Shown here in pieces: positions 1-8,780 of a stretch of DNA of 64,000 nt. The stretch's first letter is position 1. The number at the start of each line of letters is the position of its first letter. The notes under the pieces are model-generated. The model was not told the origin of the DNA. It ran no database searches and saw nothing but the letters and a program-made list of their open reading frames with translations. Source of the DNA: JBFHIZ01 sp041596215 (GTDB taxonomy: Bacteria; Bacillota; Clostridia; Lachnospirales; Lachnospiraceae). Both the position numbers and the translations under genes were made by a program. The stretch is taken from the NCBI GenBank assembly GCA_041596215.1, contig JBFHIZ010000008.1, positions 1-64,000 on the forward strand, written 5' to 3'.

Positions 1-134
1 ACTCCAAATTTTTTAATTGTATACGCTGGAGACCCGTCTTCCCAATGAGGCCTAACTTTTTCTCCTTCTGTACTTGTCCCATTTTCCAAAATATCTTTGC
101 ACATAGAAACAAAAACCTGATCTGCATAACTCAT
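1..134 (-). CDS. thyA: Thymidylate synthase, N-terminal fragment (runs off window)
   Basis: Only the first about 44 codons are present; the rest lies to the left of the window. The protein begins MSYADQVFVSMCKDIL and continues with a TSTEGEKVRPHWEDG stretch, which I recognise as the N-terminus of clostridial-type ThyA, the enzyme that methylates dUMP to dTMP using methylene-tetrahydrofolate. The ATG is preceded by an AAGGGGG ribosome binding site. Catalytic residues lie outside the window, so identity rests on the N-terminus alone. Confidence 0.8.
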   Translation of the reverse strand, partial: MSYADQVFVSMCKDILENGTSTEGEKVRPHWEDGSPAYTIKKFG

Positions 135-152
135 GACATTTCCCCCTTAAAT

Positions 153-1754
153 TTATTTGATATCCCACTTCTCACATAGCAACTCAATTTGTTTTGCGAA
201 TTTCTTTAAATCATTATTTGTTCCACCTTGATGTTTTTCAATTACAGAAAGTAATCTCGTACCTGCTGCTTTTAAACGTAGATATATTTCCTTAGATACC
301 CTACTCTTTGCTTTCTTTAATATGATTGGTTCTGCTTCATATATAAATTTATTGTTTAACACATCAAAAACAGTTCCACTATATGGTGCTATTGCACGAT
401 AACCATGTTCTGTTTCTAAACAAGAAACAAAAGAATCTGCAACCATAGACTCTCCATGTACAACAAATACCCTTTCTGGTTTTTCTTTAAAGGAATTGAT
501 CCAATTTAATAATCCTTCCTTATCTGCATGCCCACTTAATCCTTCAAGTTTTTCAATGGTAGCCCTTATCTCTATTGGATCACCAAATAATTTCACTTCC
601 TCCGCGCCTTCTGAAATCATTCTTCCAAGCGTTCCCACTGCTTGATATCCCACAAATAGAACCGTAGATTCACTACGCCATAAATTGTGTTTCAAATGAT
701 GTCGAATACGTCCCGCTTCACACATTCCAGAAGCCGAAATAATAACTTTTGGTTCTGAATCAAAATTAATTGCTTTTGATTCATCACTTGTAATAGATAA
801 TCTTAACCCTGGAAAACGAAGTGGATTAATTCCTTTTTTTGCCATGGCCATTGCTTCTTCATCAAAACAAGTATCCATATTTTTTTGAAATACTTCTGTT
901 GCTTCAACCGCCAATGGACTATCTACATATACAGTGAATCCATCATGTCCATGTACCAAATGATTCGTTTTTATTTTTCTTATAAAATATAAAATTTCTT
1001 GTGTTCTACCTACTGCAAAAGAAGGAATAACAAGATTTCCACCTTGATCAAAAGTACGTTGAATGATTTCTGCAAGTTTCGTTACATAGTTTACTTGACC
1101 CTTCTCATGGTATCTATCCCCATATGTGGATTCCATTACCACATAATCTGCTTTATCTGTCGTCTGCGGATCTCGAATGATTGGTTGCATCGTATTTCCA
1201 ATATCGCCGGAAAACACCATCTTTTTTGTAATTCCTTGTTCCGTTCCCCAAACTTCAATACTGGCAGATCCTAATAAATGTCCAACATCTGTAAATCGTA
1301 TTTTTATGTTTTCACAAACCTGAATTTCTTTTCCATAATGACAAGGCACCAATAATTTAATGGTTCCATCTGCATCCGCCATATTATATATTGGCTCTAC
1401 CAGTTTTCCTCCATATCTTTTTGCTTTGCGATTTCTCCATTCTGCCTCAAACACTTGGATATGTGCAGAATCACGTAACATAATACTACACAAATCGACC
1501 GTTGCATTTGTTGCATAGATTTTTCCACGAAATCCCTTTGCATATAATTCTGGAATCATTCCTGAATGATCAATATGTGCATGTGTCAAAAACACATAAT
1601 CGATTTTATTTTCTTCTACCGGGATTTTAATATTTTCAAAATAATCCACTCCCTGTTGCATTCCTCTATCAATTAGAATATGTTTACCTGCCACCTCTAA
1701 ATAATGACAACTTCCTGTTACTTCATGATCCGCTCCAACAAATGTAAGTTTCAA
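153..1754 (-). CDS. MBL-fold beta-CASP ribonuclease family protein
   Basis: A metallo-beta-lactamase/beta-CASP nuclease, the family of CPSF73-like RNA-processing enzymes. The metal-binding HxHxDH motif (HAHIDHSG) is at about residues 58-65, a GDIGN metal/loop segment follows near 180, the SASGMCEAGR segment is in the beta-CASP region, and HADKEGL plus VVHGE near the C-terminus give the late histidines. I chose a TTG start because AAGGGTG sits just upstream of it; the longer frame (to 1817) adds 21 basic/hydrophobic residues without a good ribosome binding site. The product is then 533 residues, typical of the family. It lies 18 nt upstream of thyA in transcription order. A role in RNA maturation or decay is inferred from family membership only. 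Confidence 0.85.
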   Translation of the reverse strand: MKLTFVGADHEVTGSCHYLEVAGKHILIDRGMQQGVDYFENIKIPVEENKIDYVFLTHAHIDHSGMIPELYAKGFRGKIYATNATVDLCSIMLRDSAHIQVFEAEWRNRKAKRYGGKLVEPIYNMADADGTIKLLVPCHYGKEIQVCENIKIRFTDVGHLLGSASIEVWGTEQGITKKMVFSGDIGNTMQPIIRDPQTTDKADYVVMESTYGDRYHEKGQVNYVTKLAEIIQRTFDQGGNLVIPSFAVGRTQEILYFIRKIKTNHLVHGHDGFTVYVDSPLAVEATEVFQKNMDTCFDEEAMAMAKKGINPLRFPGLRLSITSDESKAINFDSEPKVIISASGMCEAGRIRHHLKHNLWRSESTVLFVGYQAVGTLGRMISEGAEEVKLFGDPIEIRATIEKLEGLSGHADKEGLLNWINSFKEKPERVFVVHGESMVADSFVSCLETEHGYRAIAPYSGTVFDVLNNKFIYEAEPIILKKAKSRVSKEIYLRLKAAGTRLLSVIEKHQGGTNNDLKKFAKQIELLCEKWDIK

Positions 1755-1825
1755 GTTTTCACCCTTCTTTCTTTTTTTCACTTTAAATATTATAACATTT
1801 ATTAAAAATGCATACAATTTATGTT

Positions 1826-3598
1826 CTATTTTAAAATCATAGCCATTTGATAAAACTTATAATAAATGCCTTCTCTTGAAAGTAACTCCTCATGGTTTCC
1901 TTCTTCTTCAATTCCATTTTCTGTTAGGACAAAAATTCGGTCGGATTTTCTAATACTTGACAACCGATGTGCAATTGTAAGCGTTGTTCTTCCTTTGGAA
2001 AGTCTTTCCAAGGATTTTGCCACCTCATATTCACTTTCATTATCAAGTGCACTCGTTGCTTCATCTAAAATAATAATCTTAGGATTTTTCAAAAACACTC
2101 TTGCAATACTAATTCTTTGTTTCTGTCCTCCCGATAGTTTTACCCCTCTTTCACCCACATAGGTATCATACCCATTTTTTAATTTCACAATAAATTCATG
2201 TGCACCCGCTTGTTTTGCTGCTTCCATTACCTCTTCTCTACTAGCATGAACCCTTCCATACTGAATATTCTCAAATACCGTTCCAGAAAACATATACACA
2301 TCTTGTTGCACGATTCCAATATGATGACGTAAACTTTTTAATTTAATTGCGTTTATATTGGTCCCATCAATTCGAATTTCTCCACTTGTCACATCATAAA
2401 ATCTTGGTATAAGATTGCACAACGTCGTTTTTCCACCACCACTCGGTCCTACAATTGCGACCTTTTCTCCTGGTCGAATATGAAGATTCAAGTTCTTAAA
2501 CACTTGATTTTTGTCGTCCGGATATAGAAATTCTACATTTTCAAAAACGATATCTCCTTTAGGTTCCTTCATTGCTCTTGCATTTGGTTCATCAAAAATT
2601 TCTATATCAGCATCCATAATCTGCAGGAATCTTTCAATCCCCGTCATTCCACGTTCAAATTGTTCCGCAAAATCAATAATTCTTCGTACCGTAGTAATTA
2701 ATGTGGTTACATATAATAAATAAGCAACTAAATCTCCCGGCTGTATCTTTCCATTTACCATAAACATTCCACCAAATAACAAAACGGAAACATACATGAT
2801 GCCATCAAAAAAACGAACGGATGTATGAAACAAAGCCATATACTTATAAGCTTCTTTTTTAATCCCTAAAAATTTTTGATTGTCCACTTCAAATTTTTGT
2901 ATTTCCACTTCCTCATTTGCAAACGCCTTTACAATTTTTTGTCCTAGCAAACTATCTTCAATCCTTGCATTTAATTCTCCAATTTGCTTTCTTTGGTTTT
3001 TAAATGCAATACGCATTTTTTTTCTAGAATTTGTATTCGTAATTAACATTAAGGGAGTAATTGCAAACACAATACAAGTAAGTAGCAAATTTATCCTTGC
3101 TAACAAAATAAAAGAAACAAGAAATTTAATTCCTGCAATTAAAAATTCCTCTGGACAATGATGTGCAAATTCTGTCACATCAAATAAATCATTGGTAATT
3201 CTTCCCATAATCTGTCCGACTTTCGTATTACTAAAATAAGTATTGGAAAGCTCTTGTAAATGTGCATATGCATCTTTACGCATACTTGTCTCAATCTTTG
3301 TCCCCATAACATGTCCCATATTTGACATATAATATATAGCAGCACAATCAATAACGCGAAGCAAAAGATACAATCCCGCAAGAGATCCCATGGTTTTCAT
3401 GGTAAGATTAACAAGATCATTAATCCCTTCATTTGTAATATAACGAATAATCATTGGTAACACTAACTCGCAAACGGTCGTTAGAGCTGCACTAAACATA
3501 TCCATAGCAAATACAACTTTATGCTTCTTATAATAAGGAATAAAACGCTTTATCAACTCTTTATTGGGATAATTTCGTTCCGATTTATTTTCTCTCAT
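1826..3598 (-). CDS. ABC exporter, fused permease and ATPase
   Basis: A 590-residue half-transporter with an N-terminal six-helix transmembrane domain (roughly 25-310) and a C-terminal nucleotide-binding domain. Walker A is GPSGGGKTT (about 380), the signature is LSGGQ, Walker B is IIILDEATSA with an intact catalytic Glu, and the H-loop is TIAHR. All catalytic residues are present, so it can work as a homodimer. The family exports lipids, drugs or peptides; the substrate cannot be read from the sequence. AGGAGA precedes the ATG. It is transcribed divergently from the glycogen-debranching gene, with a promoter (TTGACA, 17 bp, TAAACT) in between. Confidence 0.88.
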   Translation of the reverse strand: MRENKSERNYPNKELIKRFIPYYKKHKVVFAMDMFSAALTTVCELVLPMIIRYITNEGINDLVNLTMKTMGSLAGLYLLLRVIDCAAIYYMSNMGHVMGTKIETSMRKDAYAHLQELSNTYFSNTKVGQIMGRITNDLFDVTEFAHHCPEEFLIAGIKFLVSFILLARINLLLTCIVFAITPLMLITNTNSRKKMRIAFKNQRKQIGELNARIEDSLLGQKIVKAFANEEVEIQKFEVDNQKFLGIKKEAYKYMALFHTSVRFFDGIMYVSVLLFGGMFMVNGKIQPGDLVAYLLYVTTLITTVRRIIDFAEQFERGMTGIERFLQIMDADIEIFDEPNARAMKEPKGDIVFENVEFLYPDDKNQVFKNLNLHIRPGEKVAIVGPSGGGKTTLCNLIPRFYDVTSGEIRIDGTNINAIKLKSLRHHIGIVQQDVYMFSGTVFENIQYGRVHASREEVMEAAKQAGAHEFIVKLKNGYDTYVGERGVKLSGGQKQRISIARVFLKNPKIIILDEATSALDNESEYEVAKSLERLSKGRTTLTIAHRLSSIRKSDRIFVLTENGIEEEGNHEELLSREGIYYKFYQMAMILK

Positions 3599-3641
3599 TT
3601 TTGTCTCCTATCAAATATTTTTACATTTAAAAACTTATTTT

Positions 3642-3670
3642 AGTTTATCTTTTCTATTACACTGTGTCAA
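3642..3670 (-). promoter_or_regulatory. Sigma-A type promoter for the ABC exporter
   Basis: Read on the minus strand: TTGACA, a 17-bp spacer, then TAAACT, ending about 43 nt before the exporter ATG. Its -35 box is 1 bp from the -35 box of the plus-strand promoter, so the two divergent promoters are back to back. Confidence 0.6.
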
Positions 3671-3671
3671 C

Positions 3672-3700
3672 TTGAGTTTTTCCATATTTTCAGCTAAAAT
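3672..3700 (+). promoter_or_regulatory. Sigma-A type promoter for the debranching enzyme gene
   Basis: TTGAGT, a 17-bp spacer and TAAAAT, ending 34 nt before the debranching-enzyme ATG. Confidence 0.55.
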
Positions 3701-3734
3701 TATAGTAGATTAAAAAATCTCACAGGAGGATTTT

Positions 3735-5720
3735 ATGATTTTTGGAAGAGGCGATTGGAAAACATTTCGAGAAGGAATGAAACGGGAATGGGTCATTACA
3801 AATGGTAACGGTTCTTATGCTGGTACCTCCATCATTGGCGCCCATGCAAGAAAACATCATGGATTATTTATTGCAAGTCTTTCAGCTCCCATACACCGTA
3901 TGCTCATTCTATCTAAAATAAATGAATGTCTTACTATCAATTCCCACATTTATAACCTAGCAACCAATCAAAGACCAGGTGCCCTTCACGAAGAAGGGCA
4001 ACACTATTTACAACAATTTTCTTATGATACATTACCACATTTTACGTATTATGCAGAAGGTACCTTTCTTAAAAAAACAATTGCTTTTGATTATGAAAAA
4101 AACACCGTAGCCATTGGTTATGACATCACTTCTGGACCCCAAGGAGTTTCTCTTTCTTTGACTCCATTATTTAACTATCGTAACCATGGTGATGTAAGTA
4201 AAAAAGAAGACCTAATCTTTACTACCTCACAGTCTGATCATATGCTACAACTTATACCACAAAAAAATTCTGCTCTCACCATTTCCTTTTACGCAAGTGA
4301 CGGTGTGTTTATTACACGTGAGCAAACCCTTGATAATCCGCTAGAATTACAAATAGAAATGGAAACTGGAATGTCTTGTTTCGATCAAAATTATATGCCT
4401 TATGATATTCTAGTTGAAATAGAACCAAATACACATAAACAAATATCCATTCTCTGTTCCCTAGAAGATATGTTTCCTAAGAATGCCTTTTCCGTTATCA
4501 AGGAACAAGAAATTCGTATTGAAAAAACGATTGACCAAGCTGGTTTTTCAGACCCATTTGCACGAATGCTTGTACAATCTGCCGATTGGTTTCTAGTCAA
4601 TCGTGCTTCAACTGGTAATAAAACAATCTTAGCAGGGCTTCCTTGGTTTACTGATTGGGGCCGAGATACCATGATTGCAATGCAAGGTTTAACTCTTGTC
4701 ACAAAACGATCCGAATATGCAAAAGGAATTTTAAAAACGTTTGCTTCCTATATTAAAAACGGGCTCGTTCCAAATATGTTTCCTGATGATGGGAATTCTC
4801 CACTTTATAATACCGTCGACGCTTCTCTTTGGTTTTTTTATTCTGTTGATAAATATCTCTCTTACAATGGGAATTTGGAGTCCTATTCCTTTGTTGAAAC
4901 AGAAATCTATCCCAAACTAGAGGAAATTATTATCTGCTATAAACAGGGCACTGATTTTTCTATCCACATGGATGTCGATTCCTTAATTTCAGCAGGTTCT
5001 GGTGTTGACCAAGTTACCTGGATGGATGTACGCGTTGGTGATTGGGTTGTTACCCCTCGTCATGGGAAACCCGTGGAAATTAATGCACTTTGGTACAATG
5101 CTTTAAAAGTAATGGAAAAACTTGCAAATCATTATGGAAAGGACGCTAGCAACTATCGTTCTCTTGCTGACCAGGTGCGAATTTCCTTTTTAAATACATT
5201 TTGGAACCAAGAAAAGGATTGTCTCTTCGATGTTGTTTCTTATGAAGGTAAGGACGATAAAATCCGGCCAAATCAAATATGGGCAGTTTCACTTCCCTAC
5301 ACGATGTTACCACTGGAAAAAGCAAAATTAGTGGTTTCCACTGTATACAGCCATTTATATATGGGATATGGATTACGTTCTCTCTCTCCTTGGGACCATT
5401 CCTATCGTGGAGAATACTATGGTTCTCTCCACAAAAGGGATGCTGCATACCATCAAGGAACCGCTTGGGCATTTCCGCTCGGTGCATTTATCACCGCCTA
5501 TATAAAAGTATACGGTCCATCAAAAGAAACCATTTCTTTTGCAAAACAACTTCTATCCCCTTTAAAAGATCATATGCGAGATGGTTGTATTGGAACAATT
5601 GCCGAAATATTTGATGGTGACGAACCCCATTATTCTAGAGGTTGTTATGCGCAAGCATGGAGTGTCGGTGAAATCTTAAGAGCCTATGCTGAAGACATCC
5701 TTCCCTATCTTTCACAGTAA
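3735..5720 (+). CDS. Glycogen debranching enzyme (amylo-alpha-1,6-glucosidase family)
   Basis: A 661-residue protein of the archaeal/bacterial debranching-enzyme type (GH133 family). The N-terminal domain (about 1-260) opens with REWVITNGNGSYAG, typical of this family; the C-terminal (alpha/alpha)6 catalytic domain carries GLPWFTDWGRDTMIAM (about 295-310) and a tryptophan-rich QVTWMDVRVGDWVVTPR segment, followed by HQGTAWAFPLG. It hydrolyses alpha-1,6 branch points of glycogen or limit dextrins in the cytoplasm. An AGGAGG ribosome binding site lies 5 nt before the ATG. A DUF2804 gene follows 38 nt downstream on the same strand, suggesting co-transcription. No other glycogen genes are nearby. 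Confidence 0.88.
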   Translation: MIFGRGDWKTFREGMKREWVITNGNGSYAGTSIIGAHARKHHGLFIASLSAPIHRMLILSKINECLTINSHIYNLATNQRPGALHEEGQHYLQQFSYDTLPHFTYYAEGTFLKKTIAFDYEKNTVAIGYDITSGPQGVSLSLTPLFNYRNHGDVSKKEDLIFTTSQSDHMLQLIPQKNSALTISFYASDGVFITREQTLDNPLELQIEMETGMSCFDQNYMPYDILVEIEPNTHKQISILCSLEDMFPKNAFSVIKEQEIRIEKTIDQAGFSDPFARMLVQSADWFLVNRASTGNKTILAGLPWFTDWGRDTMIAMQGLTLVTKRSEYAKGILKTFASYIKNGLVPNMFPDDGNSPLYNTVDASLWFFYSVDKYLSYNGNLESYSFVETEIYPKLEEIIICYKQGTDFSIHMDVDSLISAGSGVDQVTWMDVRVGDWVVTPRHGKPVEINALWYNALKVMEKLANHYGKDASNYRSLADQVRISFLNTFWNQEKDCLFDVVSYEGKDDKIRPNQIWAVSLPYTMLPLEKAKLVVSTVYSHLYMGYGLRSLSPWDHSYRGEYYGSLHKRDAAYHQGTAWAFPLGAFITAYIKVYGPSKETISFAKQLLSPLKDHMRDGCIGTIAEIFDGDEPHYSRGCYAQAWSVGEILRAYAEDILPYLSQ

Positions 5721-5758
5721 ACAGTGTAACTATCTAAACTTAAGAAAAGGAGAAACTT

Positions 5759-6790
5759 ATGCAACATGAAATACTTGTTTCAAATCCACTATTGGATTCC
5801 ACTGGACAATTAATAGAACCAGGTTGGTGCCGTAAACCTTTCCCTATTTATGAGCGTTCACAAATCAAAGCAAATAAACTTCGCATAAAAGAATGGGATT
5901 ATTACTTGATTGGAAATGACGCATTTTCTCTTGCATTGACCGTTGCAGACAATGGGTATATGGGGCTAATTTCAGCTAGTTTAATGGAATACAAAAAAAA
6001 GAAAGAAACCACACAATCGTATATGAATCTACTTACTTTGGGAAAGAAAAATCTTCCATCTTCAAGTAAGGAAGGAATTACTGAACAAACATATAAAAAT
6101 TCTAACATTCGTTTTTCCGTTTCTGAAGGCGTACGTAAATTGCAAGCAACCCTTTTCGATTTCAAAGACGGTTTTCCTCTAAAAGCAGATATTACATTAC
6201 GAAATGAGCCCGAAGAATCTATGGTAATCGCCACTCCCTTTGCCGAAAAAAAACATGCCTTTTATTATAATCAAAAAATATTAGGTATGTCTGCTTCTGG
6301 AAAAGTTTCCTATCATGGCTCAGATTACTTATTCTCTCCGATTAATAGTTTTGGTTTACTTGATTGGGGACGTGGAGTATGGACTTATGAAAACACTTGG
6401 TATTGGGGTGCTGCACAAACAACTATTAACGGCAAAATTTTTGGGTTTAATATTGGATATGGGTTTGGTGATACCTCCGCTGCAAGTGAAAATGTGATTC
6501 TTTATGATGGAAAAATACATAAGCTTGATCAAATCACTTTTCAAATACCACAAAAAGAAGGACACGATGATTATTTATCTCCTTGGGTTTTCCGTTCAAA
6601 TGATTATCGTCTACAACTTAATTTTATGCCAATCCTTGACCGTCATGCAGATACAAATTTACTGTTCTTACGTTCCAATCAACATCAAGTTTTTGGAACC
6701 TATAATGGCACCGCAGTCTTAGATGATGGAACTGTTTTACACATCAAAAACTTAATAGGTTTTGCAGAAAAAGTTTTTAATCGCTGGTAA
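5759..6790 (+). CDS. DUF2804 family protein
   Basis: A 343-residue protein I recognise as DUF2804: an early LLDSTGQLIEPGWCRKP stretch, a central beta-rich region and a WGRGVWTYENTWYWGAA segment typical of the family. There is no signal peptide or membrane segment, so it is probably cytoplasmic. No enzymatic function is established for this family as far as I know. It sits 38 nt after the glycogen-debranching gene with its own AAGGAG site, and a strong hairpin terminator follows. The context suggests a link to polysaccharide or storage metabolism, but that is inference from adjacency only. Confidence 0.75.
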   Translation: MQHEILVSNPLLDSTGQLIEPGWCRKPFPIYERSQIKANKLRIKEWDYYLIGNDAFSLALTVADNGYMGLISASLMEYKKKKETTQSYMNLLTLGKKNLPSSSKEGITEQTYKNSNIRFSVSEGVRKLQATLFDFKDGFPLKADITLRNEPEESMVIATPFAEKKHAFYYNQKILGMSASGKVSYHGSDYLFSPINSFGLLDWGRGVWTYENTWYWGAAQTTINGKIFGFNIGYGFGDTSAASENVILYDGKIHKLDQITFQIPQKEGHDDYLSPWVFRSNDYRLQLNFMPILDRHADTNLLFLRSNQHQVFGTYNGTAVLDDGTVLHIKNLIGFAEKVFNRW

Positions 6791-6833
6791 TTTCTAATTT
6801 TCCAAAATTAAATTTTATAAATATTTCTTATAC

Positions 6834-6870
6834 CATAAAAGCAGAAGAAAAATTTTCTTCTGCTTTTATG
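6834..6870. terminator. Bidirectional hairpin between convergent genes
   Basis: Perfect 18-bp inverted repeat with a single central base (arms 6834-6851 and 6853-6870). It lies between the DUF2804 gene (+) and the ABC exporter gene (-), and the A/T-rich outer ends of the arms give a U-rich 3' side in both directions. Confidence 0.8.
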
Positions 6871-6881
6871 TACATTCCAAA

Positions 6882-8780
6882 TTAACCCGAAATTTGATTT
6901 CCTGTATACAACTGATAATACCTTCCTTTTTCACGAATCAATTCATTATGTGTTCCTCTTTCTATAATATGTCCTTTTTCTAAAACCATAATACAATCAC
7001 TATTTTTTACCGTAGAAAGTCTATGTGCAATGACAAAGGTAGTTCTTCCTTTCATTAACTTATCCATTCCATCTTGCACCAAATGTTCGGTTCTCGTATC
7101 AATTGAACTAGTAGCTTCATCTAAAATTAAAACCGGCGGATTTGCAATGGCAGCTCTTGCAATTGACAATAATTGTCTTTGTCCCTGGCTTAGATTGCTT
7201 CCATCTCCTTGTAGCTTTGTTTGATATCCTTCCGGAAGTCTTCTTATAAATCCATCCGCATTTGCAAGTTTTGCAGCTGCAATAACTTCTTCATCTGTGG
7301 CTTCCAAATTACCATATCTTATATTTTCCATTACCGTTCCTGTAAACAAATGCGTTTCTTGTAGGACAATTCCCAGCGATTTTCTTAAATCTTTTTTCTT
7401 TATTTTATTAATATTTATCCCATCATACCTAATCTTACCATCTTGAATATCATAAAAACGATTGATCAAATTTGTGATGGTCGTTTTTCCTGCCCCTGTC
7501 GAACCTACAAATGCAATTTTCTGACCAGGTGTTGCAAATAATTCTACCTGATGCAAAACTAATTTTTCTGGCACATATCCAAAATCAACCGCATCAAATA
7601 CGACATCTCCTTTTACTTCTACATAAGATATTTTTTTCTGTTCTTGATGCACATGTTTCCATGCCCAAATCCCAGTCCACTCTTTGCATTCCTCTAAAAC
7701 TCCATCTGCAGTTTTTCTTCCATTTACAAGAGTTACGTACCCATCATCTACTTCCACCTCTTCATCCAAAAGATTAAAAATTCTTTTTGCACCAGCTAAT
7801 GCCATTACCATAGCATTTAACTGTTGACTGACCTGTCCAATCGGAGCATTGAATCCACGATTAAGTGTCAAGAAACTCGCTAGTCCACCAAGTGTAAATC
7901 CTGCAAATCCATTAATAGCCAAAATCCCACCTAAAATAGAGCATAGTACAAAACTAATATTTCCTAAATTCCCATTTATTGGCATAATTATGTTTGCAAA
8001 TCGATTTGCTTGATATGCACTTTCATATAAGTTCTCATTTAAAACTTCAAATTCTTCTTTTGCAATATTTTCATGACAAAAAGCTTTTACTACTTTTTCC
8101 CCTTCCATCATTTCTTCTATATATCCATTTATTTTCCCTAAGTTGTTTTGTTGTTTTGTGAAAAATTTTCCACTTAGTCCTGCGATTTTTCCCGAAACAA
8201 ATATAATAACTCCGACCATAAATATGGTCAAGATAGTAAGTGGTATATTTAATATAAGCATACTAATAAATATTGCAATAATTGTAATAATACTACTTAT
8301 AACTTGTGGAATACTTTGACTAATCATTTGTCGTAAAGTATCAATATCATTAGTATATACGGACATAATATCCCCATGTGCATGACTATCAAAATAAGAA
8401 ATTGGTAATTTTTCCATATGGACAAAAAGTTCATCTCGCAAACGTTTCTGTGTACCCTGTGTAATAACAACCATGAGTCTACTTTGAACAAATGCTGCTA
8501 TTACACCAGAAAGATAAAAAATAGCTACACGCAATAATTCCTTTGCTAACATTGAAAAATCTGGATTTTTGTCTCCAATATATGGCAAAATATAGACATC
8601 AATTAACGTTTGCATAAATAAGGTTCCTTGTAAAATTGAAAAGGTTACAATAAATATACATAAAACAACTACTATAAATGGAATCTTATATCCTTCTAAT
8701 ATATATTTCATCAAGCGAATAAATACTTCTTTATCAAAATTTTTAATTGGGTTTTTTTGTGGAATTACTCTTTTTCTCAT
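6882..8780 (-). CDS. Heterodimeric ABC exporter, catalytically complete subunit
   Basis: A 632-residue fused permease/ATPase. Walker A is GSTGAGKTT, the signature is LSQGQRQ, Walker B is VLILDEATSSID with the catalytic Glu, and the H-loop is IAHR. The linker between membrane and nucleotide-binding domains carries an extra about 50-residue insertion (around WTGIWAWKH, about residues 370-400). The upstream gene overlaps it by 4 nt (ATGA) and has a degenerate Walker B, so the two form the two-subunit exporter type with one consensus and one degenerate ATP site (TM287/288, BmrCD, LmrCD class). Such exporters extrude drugs or amphiphiles; the substrate here is unknown. GGAGGTG lies just before the ATG. 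Confidence 0.88.
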   Translation of the reverse strand: MRKRVIPQKNPIKNFDKEVFIRLMKYILEGYKIPFIVVVLCIFIVTFSILQGTLFMQTLIDVYILPYIGDKNPDFSMLAKELLRVAIFYLSGVIAAFVQSRLMVVITQGTQKRLRDELFVHMEKLPISYFDSHAHGDIMSVYTNDIDTLRQMISQSIPQVISSIITIIAIFISMLILNIPLTILTIFMVGVIIFVSGKIAGLSGKFFTKQQNNLGKINGYIEEMMEGEKVVKAFCHENIAKEEFEVLNENLYESAYQANRFANIIMPINGNLGNISFVLCSILGGILAINGFAGFTLGGLASFLTLNRGFNAPIGQVSQQLNAMVMALAGAKRIFNLLDEEVEVDDGYVTLVNGRKTADGVLEECKEWTGIWAWKHVHQEQKKISYVEVKGDVVFDAVDFGYVPEKLVLHQVELFATPGQKIAFVGSTGAGKTTITNLINRFYDIQDGKIRYDGININKIKKKDLRKSLGIVLQETHLFTGTVMENIRYGNLEATDEEVIAAAKLANADGFIRRLPEGYQTKLQGDGSNLSQGQRQLLSIARAAIANPPVLILDEATSSIDTRTEHLVQDGMDKLMKGRTTFVIAHRLSTVKNSDCIMVLEKGHIIERGTHNELIREKGRYYQLYTGNQISG

